Source: Flavobacterium aquidurense
GTDB taxonomy: Bacteria > Bacteroidota > Bacteroidia > Flavobacteriales > Flavobacteriaceae
Assembly: GCA_900107365.1 (NCBI GenBank)
Contig: FNPS01000003.1
Location: 372,001-436,000, forward strand
DNA: 64,000 bases
Reading direction: 5' to 3'
Part shown: positions 1 through 7,963 of the stretch, piece after piece
Numbering within the stretch: position 1 is the stretch's first letter
How the letters are laid out: every line of letters begins with the position of its first letter
The notes under the pieces: generated by a model
Told to the model about the DNA's origin: nothing
The model's database searches: none
The model's input: only the letters and a program-made list of their open reading frames with translations
Program-made: the position numbers and the translations under genes

Positions 1-20
1 CATTTTGTTTTAGTTTCAGA

Positions 21-74
21 TTTCAAGTTTCAGGTTTCAGGTTCGCACTAGACCGTGAAACCTGAAACTTGAAA
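21..74. repeat. Perfect 19-bp inverted repeat downstream of lepB
   Basis: Positions 21-39 and 56-74 are exact reverse complements (built from GTTTCA/TGAAAC units) around a 16-nt loop. The T-run expected after an intrinsic terminator on the minus strand is not present, so this may be a dispersed intergenic repeat that also folds into a hairpin behind the lepB stop codon. Simple GTTTCAGG-type repeats of this kind are common between genes in flavobacteria (general knowledge). Confidence 0.6.
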
Positions 75-88
75 CAAAAAAACTTTAT

Positions 89-1651
89 TTATGCTTTATT
101 TTCTTTTCTCTTTCTCCAGAAATATTCCCCAACAAAATAGGCAGCTAGCACCATTAAGAAATATTTAAAGTAAGATTGTGGTTGTCCTTCACCATCAACT
201 GTTGTGAAAACTCTTTCCCAACGAATTTTGTTGATTCCTTTTCCGTTAGTATCCCAACTCAACCAAATAAATACCGGTTTCCCTACAATGTGATCTTCCG
301 GAACATATCCCCAATAACGGCTATCTTCAGAGTTATGGCGATTATCTCCCATCATCCAATAATAGTTTTGTTTGAAGGTATAGGAATTTGTTTGTTTTCC
401 GTTGATTATAAAATGAGCGCCATCTATTTGCAATGTATTATGCTCGTAATTGGTAATGATTTCTTTGTAAAATGGTAATGACTCATTTGTCAAAGCAACT
501 GTTTTTCCTGCTTCAGGAATATAAATTGGGCCGTAATTATCTTCGTTCCATTTATTAATGTGTGGAAAAACTCTGTCGTCGTTTCCTTTTGCAATTTCTC
601 TAATTACAGCCGTAATACCAGGAATCGTTTTCATACGTTCAGCATTAGTTTCTGTTAAGGCACCAATAAACAAAGTATCTCTTTTATTTTGATCTCTAAA
701 ACCTCTTACATCAACAAGGTTGACATTAAGCTCTTTTAAAAGTGCTTCCAGATCTATTGGAGTTTTTTCATCTAAAGCTATTTTATAGGAGTATTGAGGT
801 TTTGCTCTTTCAGGTAAAACTAACTTTTTCCCGTTAATGAAAACGTACCCATCTCTTACCGATAAACTGTCTCCGGGAATACCAACACATCTTTTAACGT
901 AATTAGATCTTTTGTCGATTGGTTTAATTACGCCTGGTCTTCCTTTAGGTTCGTAAAAATAATGAACTGTGTCAACAGGCCAGTTAAAAACAACAATATC
1001 TGTTCGCTTTATTTTTTCGAATGCCGGTAATCTGAAATAGGGTAATTGCGGCCAGCTTAAATACGATTTTCTTTTTGTTAGTGGTATAGAGTCATGAACC
1101 ATTGGAAGAGCAACGGTAGTCATAGGAACTCTAGGTCCGTAGTTTAGCTTGCTCACGAATAAAAAGTCTCCAATTAATAATGATTTTTCCAATGAAGAAG
1201 TTGGAATCGTGTATGGTTGCACTACATACGTATGCACTAATGTTGCTACGATTATAGCAAAGAGTAATGAACTTACAGTATCGGCAGTTTTGTTTTCAGG
1301 AGTTAATGATCTGTTGGCGTTGTATTCTAGTTTTTGAGTATAGTTTACATAGTAAATGTAAAAACCAAGAGAAAAGATTCCCAGGAAAGTATCTAAAGTT
1401 GATTTTTTACCAAATGTTCTTAACGTTTCTACCCATACAACCGGAAACATAATCAGGTTAATAATCGGAATGAAAAGTAATATTGTCCACCAGGTTGGTC
1501 GCCCAATGATCTTCATTAAAACTATTGAATTATAAACAGGAATGGCAGCTTCCCAACTTTTTCGGCCGGCAGCCTGATACAATTTCCAGGTTCCCAGAAA
1601 ATGAATAATTTGAACGCCTAAGAAAAAAAGGAACCAAAGATATAGTGTCAT
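89..1651 (-). CDS. lepB: Signal peptidase I
   Basis: Membrane-bound serine protease that removes signal peptides from exported proteins. The N-terminal third is hydrophobic, with several membrane segments and a DUF5684-like region. It is followed by the catalytic S26 domain: the serine lies in the PTSSLEKSL segment (about residue 152) and the general-base lysine in NYVKRCVGIPGDS. The signature GDNRHNSEDSRYWG lies near residue 435, and a last membrane segment is close to the C-terminus. At 520 residues it is much longer than enterobacterial LepB, because of an insertion between the catalytic boxes; this long form is normal in Bacteroidota. It is the last gene of the parA-parB-DUF5683-dapB-lepB run, 67 bp after dapB. 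Confidence 0.95.
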   Translation of the reverse strand: MTLYLWFLFFLGVQIIHFLGTWKLYQAAGRKSWEAAIPVYNSIVLMKIIGRPTWWTILLFIPIINLIMFPVVWVETLRTFGKKSTLDTFLGIFSLGFYIYYVNYTQKLEYNANRSLTPENKTADTVSSLLFAIIVATLVHTYVVQPYTIPTSSLEKSLLIGDFLFVSKLNYGPRVPMTTVALPMVHDSIPLTKRKSYLSWPQLPYFRLPAFEKIKRTDIVVFNWPVDTVHYFYEPKGRPGVIKPIDKRSNYVKRCVGIPGDSLSVRDGYVFINGKKLVLPERAKPQYSYKIALDEKTPIDLEALLKELNVNLVDVRGFRDQNKRDTLFIGALTETNAERMKTIPGITAVIREIAKGNDDRVFPHINKWNEDNYGPIYIPEAGKTVALTNESLPFYKEIITNYEHNTLQIDGAHFIINGKQTNSYTFKQNYYWMMGDNRHNSEDSRYWGYVPEDHIVGKPVFIWLSWDTNGKGINKIRWERVFTTVDGEGQPQSYFKYFLMVLAAYFVGEYFWRKRKENKA

Positions 1652-1718
1652 AATATTTTGTTTAAAGTTTTAAAGTTTAAAGTTGCTTTTTTGAATTGAC
1701 CTTACCCTTTATATTTGT

Positions 1719-2420
1719 TTATTTTAAGTTTAAAACATCTTTCATGTTGTAGATTCCCTTTTTGCCAGCTAACCATTCTGCTGCAATTACAGCCCCTAAA
1801 GCAAAACCTTCACGATTATGAGCGGTGTGTTTTAATTCGATACTATCTACAATTGAATCGTAAGTTACGGTATGAGTTCCGGGAACATCACCAATTCTTT
1901 TTGCTTCGATATGAATTTCGTTTGTTTTAGCCTCATCTAATGTCCAATTTGCATAATTACTATTTTCAATAACGCCTTTGGCTAATGAAATTGCAGTTCC
2001 GCTTGGAGCATCTAATTTTTGAGTATGGTGAATTTCTTCCATTGTCACTTTGTACGAATCAAATTGTGACATAATTTTAGCTAAATATTCATTTAGTTCG
2101 AAGAAAATATTAACTCCTAAACTAAAGTTAGAACTCGAAATGAATCCCCCTTGTTTTTCGTTGCAAAGCGCAACCATTTCATCAAAATGTTCCAACCATC
2201 CTGTTGTTCCTGACACTACAGGTACATTGGCATGAAAACAATTGGATATATTATCTACGGCAGCAGTAGGAACACTGAAATCTATTGCGACATCAGCAGT
2301 CGAAAGCCCGTCAAAAGTATTCGTTTCATCTTTCTTTAAAACAATTTCATGACCTCTTTCTAAAGCAATTCGTTCAATTACTTTACCCATTTTTCCGTAT
2401 CCTAAAAGTGCAATTTTCAT
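1719..2420 (-). CDS. dapB: 4-hydroxy-tetrahydrodipicolinate reductase
   Basis: NAD(P)H-dependent reductase of the diaminopimelate/lysine pathway, cytoplasmic. The N-terminal nucleotide-binding motif is GYGKMGK (residues 7-13), DFSVPTA follows near residue 50, and the catalytic signature EIHHTQKLDAPSGTA near residue 130 holds the active-site histidines and lysine. The 233-residue length fits the short Bacteroidota form. It lies between the DUF5683 gene and lepB on the same strand, and the conserved neighbourhood supports the call. Confidence 0.96.
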   Translation of the reverse strand: MKIALLGYGKMGKVIERIALERGHEIVLKKDETNTFDGLSTADVAIDFSVPTAAVDNISNCFHANVPVVSGTTGWLEHFDEMVALCNEKQGGFISSSNFSLGVNIFFELNEYLAKIMSQFDSYKVTMEEIHHTQKLDAPSGTAISLAKGVIENSNYANWTLDEAKTNEIHIEAKRIGDVPGTHTVTYDSIVDSIELKHTAHNREGFALGAVIAAEWLAGKKGIYNMKDVLNLK

Positions 2421-2462
2421 TTTATGTGTGTTTTTGAATTTTTAAATAGTGACAAGAACTAT

Positions 2463-3023
2463 TTAAAAGTGGTAATTAAAAGTTAGTCCAACGTTGGGTT
2501 TAAAAGTTACATCTGCCGGATATATTTCAGGGCGAACGGATAATCTTTCGTTTACGTTAAACTGAATTAAGGCAGCATCAACATTGGCATCGATAATGTT
2601 TAAAACATAAAATCCGACAACAAACAAAGCTGATAAATCTCTGTTTCGTTGATAAAATTTTTGTCCTGCAATAAGTCTGCTATCATCTAAAAATTTGTAA
2701 TCATCATCATCATACCCTTCTAATCTTCTTTTGTAGGCGTCACGATAATCGTGGTATTTTTTATTATTGTCAATATAAAAATATAAACTGGTACCAATTG
2801 CTCCGTAGACTAACGGGATTTTCCAGTATTTTTTATTGTATGCCTGACCTAAACCTGGTAAAATTGCAGAGTAAAAAGCTGCTTTTGCTGGGGTAAGCGG
2901 GTCTATTTCCTGATACTTAGTAGTGTCTTTAACAACCAAAACCGTGTCTTTTTTTGCCTGGGCAAAAAGAGAAACGGTTCCTATAAGAAAGAACAATAGA
3001 CTTATGGGGACAATTTTATTCAC
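2463..3023 (-). CDS. DUF5683-family envelope protein
   Basis: A 186-residue protein of unknown function. It has an N-terminal signal peptide (hydrophobic stretch ending near AQAKKD, residue 22), a conserved PGLGQAYNKKYWKIPLVYG segment (about residues 56-75) and two further hydrophobic stretches, including one around FVVGFYVLNIIDA. These are the marks of DUF5683 (from memory). The stop and the parB stop-side boundary meet at base 3023: its start codon overlaps the end of parB by one base, so the two are translationally coupled. It is usually found between parB and dapB in flavobacteria. Its biochemical role is not known. Confidence 0.8.
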   Translation of the reverse strand: MNKIVPISLLFFLIGTVSLFAQAKKDTVLVVKDTTKYQEIDPLTPAKAAFYSAILPGLGQAYNKKYWKIPLVYGAIGTSLYFYIDNNKKYHDYRDAYKRRLEGYDDDDYKFLDDSRLIAGQKFYQRNRDLSALFVVGFYVLNIIDANVDAALIQFNVNERLSVRPEIYPADVTFKPNVGLTFNYHF

Positions 3024-3931
3024 TATCCGTTTATTAATTTTATAATTCTGTCAAAGTCGGCTTGAGAATTAAAAGGAATTGTAATTTTTCCTTTTCCATT
3101 GCCAGCGACTTTTATATCAACTTTCGCACCAAAATAATCGTTGAAAGAGTTTTTTTGCGTTTCTTTAACTAAGAATGAAGATTCTGCTTTTGCTTTTGCT
3201 TCTCCTTCTGGTTTTGGTTTTACGCCTTCGTGATAATTTTTTACTAAAGCCTCTGTTTCACGAACAGATAAATTTTCACTTACTATTTTTTGATAGATAT
3301 CCGTCTGAGCATCTAAATCTTCAATATTTATAATAGCTCTACCGTGCCCCATACTAATAAAACCATCACGAATACCAGTTTGGATAATCGGATCTAATTT
3401 TAAAAGACGTAAATAATTGGCAATTGTAGAACGTTTTTTCCCAACTCGTTCGCTCATTTGTTCCTGAGTCAACTGAATTTCATCAATCAAACGTTGGTAG
3501 GATAATGCAATCTCAATCGGATCTAAGTCATGACGTTGAATGTTCTCTACCAAAGCCATAACCAATGACTCATTGTCATTTGCAATACGGATGTAAGCTG
3601 GAACATGTGTTAATCCAACTAAAGTCGAAGCACGTAAACGACGCTCTCCTGAGATTAACTGATATTTATTGAATTCTAATTTTCGAACAGTAATAGGTTG
3701 AATCACACCAAGTTCCTTGATAGAAGTGGCTAATTCACGTAAAGATTCTTCATTAAAATTGCTTCTAGGCTGAAACGGATTTATTTCGATAGCACTTATT
3801 TCAAGCTCTATGATATTTCCAACAACTTTGTCAGCATTTTTATCTTCTACTGATGTAATGTCGTTTTCCGGATCTTTTAATAATGCTGATAATCCTCTTC
3901 CTAAGGCTTGTTTTTTAATTGCTTTTGTCAT
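3023..3931 (-). CDS. parB: Chromosome-partitioning protein ParB
   Basis: DNA-binding CTPase that loads on parS sites and works with ParA in chromosome segregation. Visible features are the N-terminal sequence KKQALGRGLSALL, the ParB/Srx nucleotide-binding core with ISGERRLRAS (about residue 95), LVENIQRHDLDPIE, and the helix-turn-helix with the ERVGKKRSTIANYLRLLKL segment (about residues 160-180). The charged linker KPKPEGEAKAKAE precedes the C-terminal dimerisation domain. It is five bases downstream of parA, so the pair forms an operon. No convincing parS site was found in the window. Confidence 0.96.
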   Translation of the reverse strand: MTKAIKKQALGRGLSALLKDPENDITSVEDKNADKVVGNIIELEISAIEINPFQPRSNFNEESLRELATSIKELGVIQPITVRKLEFNKYQLISGERRLRASTLVGLTHVPAYIRIANDNESLVMALVENIQRHDLDPIEIALSYQRLIDEIQLTQEQMSERVGKKRSTIANYLRLLKLDPIIQTGIRDGFISMGHGRAIINIEDLDAQTDIYQKIVSENLSVRETEALVKNYHEGVKPKPEGEAKAKAESSFLVKETQKNSFNDYFGAKVDIKVAGNGKGKITIPFNSQADFDRIIKLING

Positions 3932-3936
3932 AAAAA

Positions 3937-4704
3937 CTATTTGCTGTTTTTCTTTATAATTTCCTGAGCTAAATTAATGTAATTGACAGCTCCTTTGCTG
4001 GTTGCGTCATAGTTTATGATGCTTTCTCCAAAACTTGGCGCTTCACTTAATTTTACATTTCTCTGAATAACGGTATCAAAAACCATATCGTTAAAGTGTT
4101 TTTGAACTTCTTCAACCACCTGATTAGATAAACGTAATCTTGAATCATACATTGTAAGTAGTAAGCCTTCAATATCAAGATCGGGGTTGTGTATTTTTTG
4201 AATACTTTTAATAGTGTTCAATAATTTTCCTAAACCTTCAAGTGCAAAATATTCACACTGAATAGGGATAACTACTGAATCTGCTGCAGTTAAAGCATTC
4301 AGAGTTAATAAACCTAAAGAAGGTGCACAGTCAATAATAATAAAATCATACTCGTCTTTAACACTTTCTAATGCTTTTTTAAGCATGTATTCTCTGTTTT
4401 CTTTGTCAACCAATTCGATTTCGATGGCTACAAGGTCAATATGAGCAGGGATCACATCAACATTTGGAGCTGAACATTTCACGATGGTTTCCTTTGGGGT
4501 GTGGCTATGTTCAAGTATTTGGTAGGTACCAATCTCTACTGATTCAACATCAATCCCAAGGCCAGACGTGGCATTTGCTTGAGGATCAGCATCAATCAAT
4601 AATACTTTCTTTTCTAAAACACCTAATGAGGCTGCAAGATTTACAGATGTAGTAGTCTTTCCAACGCCTCCTTTTTGATTAGCAATCGCAATGATTTTGC
4701 CCAT
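3937..4704 (-). CDS. parA: ParA-family partition ATPase
   Basis: Soj/ParA ATPase that drives nucleoid segregation with ParB. The deviant Walker A KGGVGKTTT is at residues 10-18, Walker A' LLIDADPQ near residue 36, and Walker B-like IIIDCAPSLG near residue 123. The length of 255 residues is normal. The first gene of the minus-strand operon, it is preceded by a 239-bp AT-rich gap shared with the convergently downstream side of rlpA; the element TATTTTTA on the minus strand just upstream may be part of its promoter, but the match is poor. Confidence 0.96.
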   Translation of the reverse strand: MGKIIAIANQKGGVGKTTTSVNLAASLGVLEKKVLLIDADPQANATSGLGIDVESVEIGTYQILEHSHTPKETIVKCSAPNVDVIPAHIDLVAIEIELVDKENREYMLKKALESVKDEYDFIIIDCAPSLGLLTLNALTAADSVVIPIQCEYFALEGLGKLLNTIKSIQKIHNPDLDIEGLLLTMYDSRLRLSNQVVEEVQKHFNDMVFDTVIQRNVKLSEAPSFGESIINYDATSKGAVNYINLAQEIIKKNSK

Positions 4705-4943
4705 TTATTTTCTGAATTTTGAACCGTAAAAATACAATTATTTATGGTTTTTGAAAATCTATTTTGTTAACATTTGTGAAACTTCAGTTAATCGTTGTAT
4801 GGTGCGTGTTTTGAAGATTTTTATTTTTGTAATAATAAAAAATAGTAGAGAAATTTCGTTTTGCTTTATTCTTGTTTTAAGTGCAAAAAGCTGAAAGCGA
4901 TTGCTGGATTAAAAAAAGCAATTCTGGCTTAAAATTAAGTTTT

Positions 4944-5348
4944 TTAATTTTTTAAAACTTCAATTTTTACTTTCATTGAGCCGCTTCCTTTGTTTGAGGC
5001 GATTTTCATAAAAGCTTTTTTAGTAAGATCAATTTCTCTTTTTTTACTAAAGGGCCCCCTGTCAATAACCTCTACAATAACCGATTTATTATTTCGTTCG
5101 TTTGTAATTCTTAGTTTTGTTCCAAAGGGGAATTTTTTATGAGCGGCAGTTAGTTTGTTGTTATTGAATCTTTTACCGCTCGCTGTTCTTTTTCCGTTAA
5201 ATTTATTGTTGTAATAAGAAGCGTGGGCGTGAGTTTTATATAAGATGTATTTTTCAGTATTTTTTTTCGAATTATCATTTCCTGAATTCTTCTGCGCAAA
5301 GGCGAATGTAGAAATTATTAAAATAATGTAGAGTGTTATTTTTTTCAT
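4944..5348 (-). CDS. rlpA: RlpA-like septal-ring lytic transglycosylase family protein
   Basis: Exported protein of 134 residues with a signal peptide (cleavage probably after FAFAQ, residue 19) followed directly by one double-psi beta-barrel domain. Family landmarks are HASYYNNKFNGKRTASG, AAHKKFPFGTKL and VEVIDRGPFSKKREIDLT. The histidine of AAHKK and the aspartate of IDRGPF correspond to the residues needed for RlpA activity on denuded glycan strands. There is no SPOR domain, unlike the long enterobacterial RlpA, which is common in this phylum. No operon partner. Confidence 0.85.
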   Translation of the reverse strand: MKKITLYIILIISTFAFAQKNSGNDNSKKNTEKYILYKTHAHASYYNNKFNGKRTASGKRFNNNKLTAAHKKFPFGTKLRITNERNNKSVIVEVIDRGPFSKKREIDLTKKAFMKIASNKGSGSMKVKIEVLKN

Positions 5349-5471
5349 CTATAGATTTTCTAGGGGTTACAAAAAAAAGCTTATTTGAAAAAACAACCAA
5401 ATGGATTGGCTAATATTTATCATATGAATTTTTAAATGGTATAGAATATCTAAATTTCTAGAAGTTTTTTT

Positions 5472-5540
5472 TGGCAGCCATAGATTTTGAACCTACGACC
5501 TTCCCGATCTCAATCGGGACGCGTTAACCGTTCTGTCTCT
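5472..5540 (-). pseudogene. Decayed tRNA-like relic (3' half of a tRNA)
   Basis: Read on the minus strand, the segment ends with a T-arm (GTAGGTTCAAAATCTAT) and a GGCTGCCA tail that would resemble an acceptor end with CCA. Before it lies TCCCGATTGAGATCGGGA, a perfect 7-bp stem resembling an anticodon arm. A degraded D-arm (AACGGTTAACGCG) precedes that. The 5' acceptor strand that should pair with GGCTGCC is missing and the T-loop carries one extra A, so this is unlikely to be functional. The identity of the parent tRNA is uncertain. Confidence 0.55.
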
Positions 5541-5567
5541 ATATTTTATGATTTAGCTTAAAGGAAA

Positions 5568-5603
5568 AAAAAAAGTCTTTTCAAATAAATGAAAAGACTT
5601 TTG
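5568..5603 (-). terminator. Intrinsic terminator downstream of the DUF2255-like gene
   Basis: Thirteen-base perfect arms (5571-5583 and 5590-5602, core AAGTCTTTTCA) surround a 6-nt loop. The A-run at about 5565-5574 becomes a long U-tract when transcribed on the minus strand. Confidence 0.75.
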
Positions 5604-5677
5604 TATGTAATGATAATATAAGCTTTAAAATTATAATTTGAATGAATGGTTTAAAAATTACTTTATCTTCTGTCCAA

Positions 5678-6049
5678 TTATTCTTTGATAATAAATTCTA
5701 AAGTTTTTTCAATATGTTTCGCTTTAATTATTCCTTTTGCATATTTAATATTGTGATCTGTATTGTATTTTGTTAAGTAAGCATTGTTTATTGCTGAAGT
5801 TAAGTTGTTTTTGTCAATGGGAACAATTGCTTTAATATTGAAAATATTTTCTCCACATTTTATTTGTCCTTTTGAGTCTTGTAAAAAACTATTATACCAA
5901 CTTTTTTCAGCTAAGCCCCATGACCTGGCAAAAATTCTGTCATTAACAACAATCATCCAAATGTCTAAAAAGGTTTCCCTGTTCAAGCCTGCTTTTATAC
6001 CTATGAGGTTGTGTGTTTCTATATAATTTATTGCAATTTCTTTTTTCAT
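5678..6049 (-). CDS. Small DUF2255-like protein
   Basis: A cytoplasmic protein of 123 residues without signal peptide or membrane segment. The pattern TFLDIWMIVVNDRIFARSWG (roughly residues 25-44) followed by KSWYNSFL resembles DUF2255 (W-x-V-V-x-x-x-x-Y/F-x-R-S), a family related to split-barrel F420/FMN-binding proteins. The assignment is from pattern memory and no activity is known. It stands alone: LytTR lies 106 bp upstream on the same strand and a strong terminator follows. Confidence 0.5.
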   Translation of the reverse strand: MKKEIAINYIETHNLIGIKAGLNRETFLDIWMIVVNDRIFARSWGLAEKSWYNSFLQDSKGQIKCGENIFNIKAIVPIDKNNLTSAINNAYLTKYNTDHNIKYAKGIIKAKHIEKTLEFIIKE

Positions 6050-6155
6050 ATGATGAGATTTTTATCGAAATTAGAACGAATAAAAATGTTTCGAAATTTT
6101 ATTATTTACTTTGTTGGTTATATTATTTACTTTGACTTCTCTTTTATATACTCGC

Positions 6156-6530
6156 TTACATCATTATCTTATTAATTGCATTTACAAAACAATCTTTATA
6201 ACTTTTTGCTACTGTAATTTTTAAATCTTTTATTACAATTTGATTGTCTTCAAAATATTCAATGTTGGTCAAATTTACTATATATGAATTATGAACACGC
6301 ATAAACTCATTGGGTAAACTTTGGATTAAGTCCTTTAACGTTTTGTAATAGAGATATTTTTTATTGAATGTTGTGTGAATTTCTACATAATTTCCTAATC
6401 CTTTTATAATAGTAATGTCGTTAAAGAAAATTTTAATTAATTTTTTGTCTGTCTTTATAAAGGCAAAATTATTGTGTTCCATGGGTGATTTCTTAAATTT
6501 TATGCTTCTAAAATTATTAGAGAGAATCAA
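6156..6530 (-). CDS. Stand-alone LytTR DNA-binding protein
   Basis: The C-terminal 90 residues form a LytTR domain: KIFFNDITIIKGLGNYVEIHT, then KTLKDLIQSLPNEFMRVHNSYIVNL and a closing NQIVIKDLKITVAKSYKD. This is the DNA-binding half of LytR/AlgR response regulators, here without a receiver domain. At 124 residues it is essentially just the domain. An internal ATG at 6482 (MEHNN) is an equally plausible start and would remove a basic 16-residue extension. Orphan LytTR proteins are common in Bacteroidota; the target is unknown, and no histidine kinase is nearby. Confidence 0.85.
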   Translation of the reverse strand: MILSNNFRSIKFKKSPMEHNNFAFIKTDKKLIKIFFNDITIIKGLGNYVEIHTTFNKKYLYYKTLKDLIQSLPNEFMRVHNSYIVNLTNIEYFEDNQIVIKDLKITVAKSYKDCFVNAINKIMM

Positions 6531-6612
6531 TTTTTATTAATAGGAAAAAAATATTTGTTATTCTGTGATACTAAAATTTCTTGTAAAACATTCTATGATG
6601 GAATTAAAAACA

Positions 6613-6643
6613 AAAAAAGCCGAACATTTCTGTTCGGCTTTTT
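6613..6643 (-). terminator. Intrinsic terminator of tRNA-Pro
   Basis: Arms AAGCCGAACA and TGTTCGGCTT close a TTTC loop, flanked by A-runs and T-runs. It lies immediately behind the tRNA-Pro gene on the minus strand. Confidence 0.85.
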
Positions 6644-6644
6644 G

Positions 6645-6719
6645 TCGGGGTGGCAGGATTCGAACCTGCGGCCTCCTGCTCCCAAAGCAGGCGCGATAAC
6701 CGGGCTACGCTACACCCCG
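6645..6719 (-). tRNA. tRNA-Pro (anticodon TGG)
   Basis: Cloverleaf read on the minus strand: acceptor CGGGGTG pairs with CACCCCG, the D-arm contains the AGCCCGGTTATCGCG segment, and the anticodon arm CCTGCTTTGGGAGCAGG shows anticodon TGG. The T-arm is GCAGGTTCGAATCCTGC. The discriminator is A and CCA is not encoded (ACA follows). It decodes CCA/CCG proline codons and possibly others by wobble. Confidence 0.97.
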
Positions 6720-6836
6720 AAGATGTATTTGTTGTACTGCCCGTAAGCGGATGCAAATATAGTAATAAATTCTGTTTACAAAAGGAAAATCTCAAAATAA
6801 ATAAAACTTATTTTGAGATAGTTATTTAGGATTTAA

Positions 6837-6872
6837 TTTGGTGGTAATTTTTTATAATAAAGTTTACATTTG
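6837..6872 (+). promoter_or_regulatory. Probable trxB promoter
   Basis: A TACATTTG (6865-6872) matches the Bacteroidota -7 consensus TAnnTTTG, and a TTTG at 6837-6840 could be the -33 element, though the 24-bp spacing is slightly long. The ATG is 24 bp downstream of the -7 element. Confidence 0.5.
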
Positions 6873-6895
6873 CATCTCTAAAAACTACACATATT

Positions 6896-7843
6896 ATGTC
6901 AGATACAATCGAAAAAATTAAATGCCTTATTATTGGTTCTGGTCCAGCGGGTTATACTGCTGCAATTTATGCTGCCAGAGCAAATATGAATCCAGTATTA
7001 TATCAGGGTATGCAGCCAGGTGGTCAGTTGACTACGACAAACGAAGTAGAGAACTTTCCAGGTTATGTTGATGGAGTAACGGGACCAGAAATGATGATTC
7101 AGTTGCAGGAACAAGCAAAACGTTTTGGTGCTGATATTCGTGATGGTTGGGCTACTAAAGTTGATTTTTCTGGAGATATTCATAAAGTTTGGATTAACGA
7201 TAGCATCGAATTGCACTGTGAAACAGTTATTATTTCAACAGGAGCTACGGCTAAATATTTAGGATTGCCATCAGAACAACATTATTTAAATATGGGCGGA
7301 GGAGTTTCTGCCTGTGCTGTTTGCGACGGATTTTTCTACCGTAATCAGGAAGTTGTAATTGTTGGAGCAGGAGATTCTGCTTGTGAAGAAGCACATTACT
7401 TATCTAAACTTTGTAAAAAAGTAACGATGTTGGTAAGAAGCGAAAAATTCAGAGCTTCAAAAATTATGGAAGATCGTGTTCGTAAAACGGAGAATATCGA
7501 GATTTTAATGAACCACGATACTGTTGAAGTTTTAGGAGATAGTAATGTTGTTCATGCTATAAAAGCGTTGAATAAGACTACTGGTGAAGTTCTTGAAATT
7601 CCTGCAACAGGATTTTTTGTGGCAATTGGTCACAAACCAAATACAGATATCTTTAAAGACTATATTACGCTTGATGAAACAGGCTATATCATCAATACTC
7701 CAGGAACATCTAATACAAATGTACCAGGTGTTTTTGTAGCCGGAGATGCTGCTGACCATGTTTACCGTCAGGCAATTACTGCTGCCGGAACAGGTTGTAT
7801 GGCGGCTCTTGATGCAGAGAGATATTTAGCGTCTAAAGAGTAA
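6896..7843 (+). CDS. trxB: Thioredoxin-disulfide reductase
   Basis: NADPH-dependent FAD flavoprotein that reduces thioredoxin in the cytoplasm. The FAD-binding motif GSGPAGYTAAIYAARA is near residue 14, the redox-active CAVC sits near residue 138 (SACAVCDGFFYR), the NADPH-binding GAGDSACEEA near residue 158, and the C-terminal FAD contact GVFVAGDAAD near residue 280. The length of 315 is typical. It is monocistronic, with its own promoter upstream and a strong bidirectional terminator at 7888-7926. Confidence 0.97.
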   Translation: MSDTIEKIKCLIIGSGPAGYTAAIYAARANMNPVLYQGMQPGGQLTTTNEVENFPGYVDGVTGPEMMIQLQEQAKRFGADIRDGWATKVDFSGDIHKVWINDSIELHCETVIISTGATAKYLGLPSEQHYLNMGGGVSACAVCDGFFYRNQEVVIVGAGDSACEEAHYLSKLCKKVTMLVRSEKFRASKIMEDRVRKTENIEILMNHDTVEVLGDSNVVHAIKALNKTTGEVLEIPATGFFVAIGHKPNTDIFKDYITLDETGYIINTPGTSNTNVPGVFVAGDAADHVYRQAITAAGTGCMAALDAERYLASKE

Positions 7844-7887
7844 AAACGGTCTCGGTCTCAGTTTTCAGTTTGCTGGAAGGTGAATGC

Positions 7888-7926
7888 AAAAAAAAGTCCC
7901 ATTCTATACAGAATGGGACTTTTTTT
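7888..7926. terminator. Bidirectional terminator between trxB and the GIN-domain gene
   Basis: An 11-bp perfect stem (AGTCCCATTCT / AGAATGGGACT) with an ATAC loop, an A-run before it and a T-run after it. It can end trxB on the plus strand and the 7964-8824 gene on the minus strand. Confidence 0.9.
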
Positions 7927-7963
7927 ATATAACTTTTAGATTTTAGTTTATCTGAAATTTGTT

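Noticed and set aside
3241..3275. parS-like CTGTTTCACGAACAG inside parB
   Set aside because: It resembles half of the parS consensus (TGTTTCACG) but the other half does not match; it encodes the conserved LSVRETEAL peptide of ParB, which explains the sequence.
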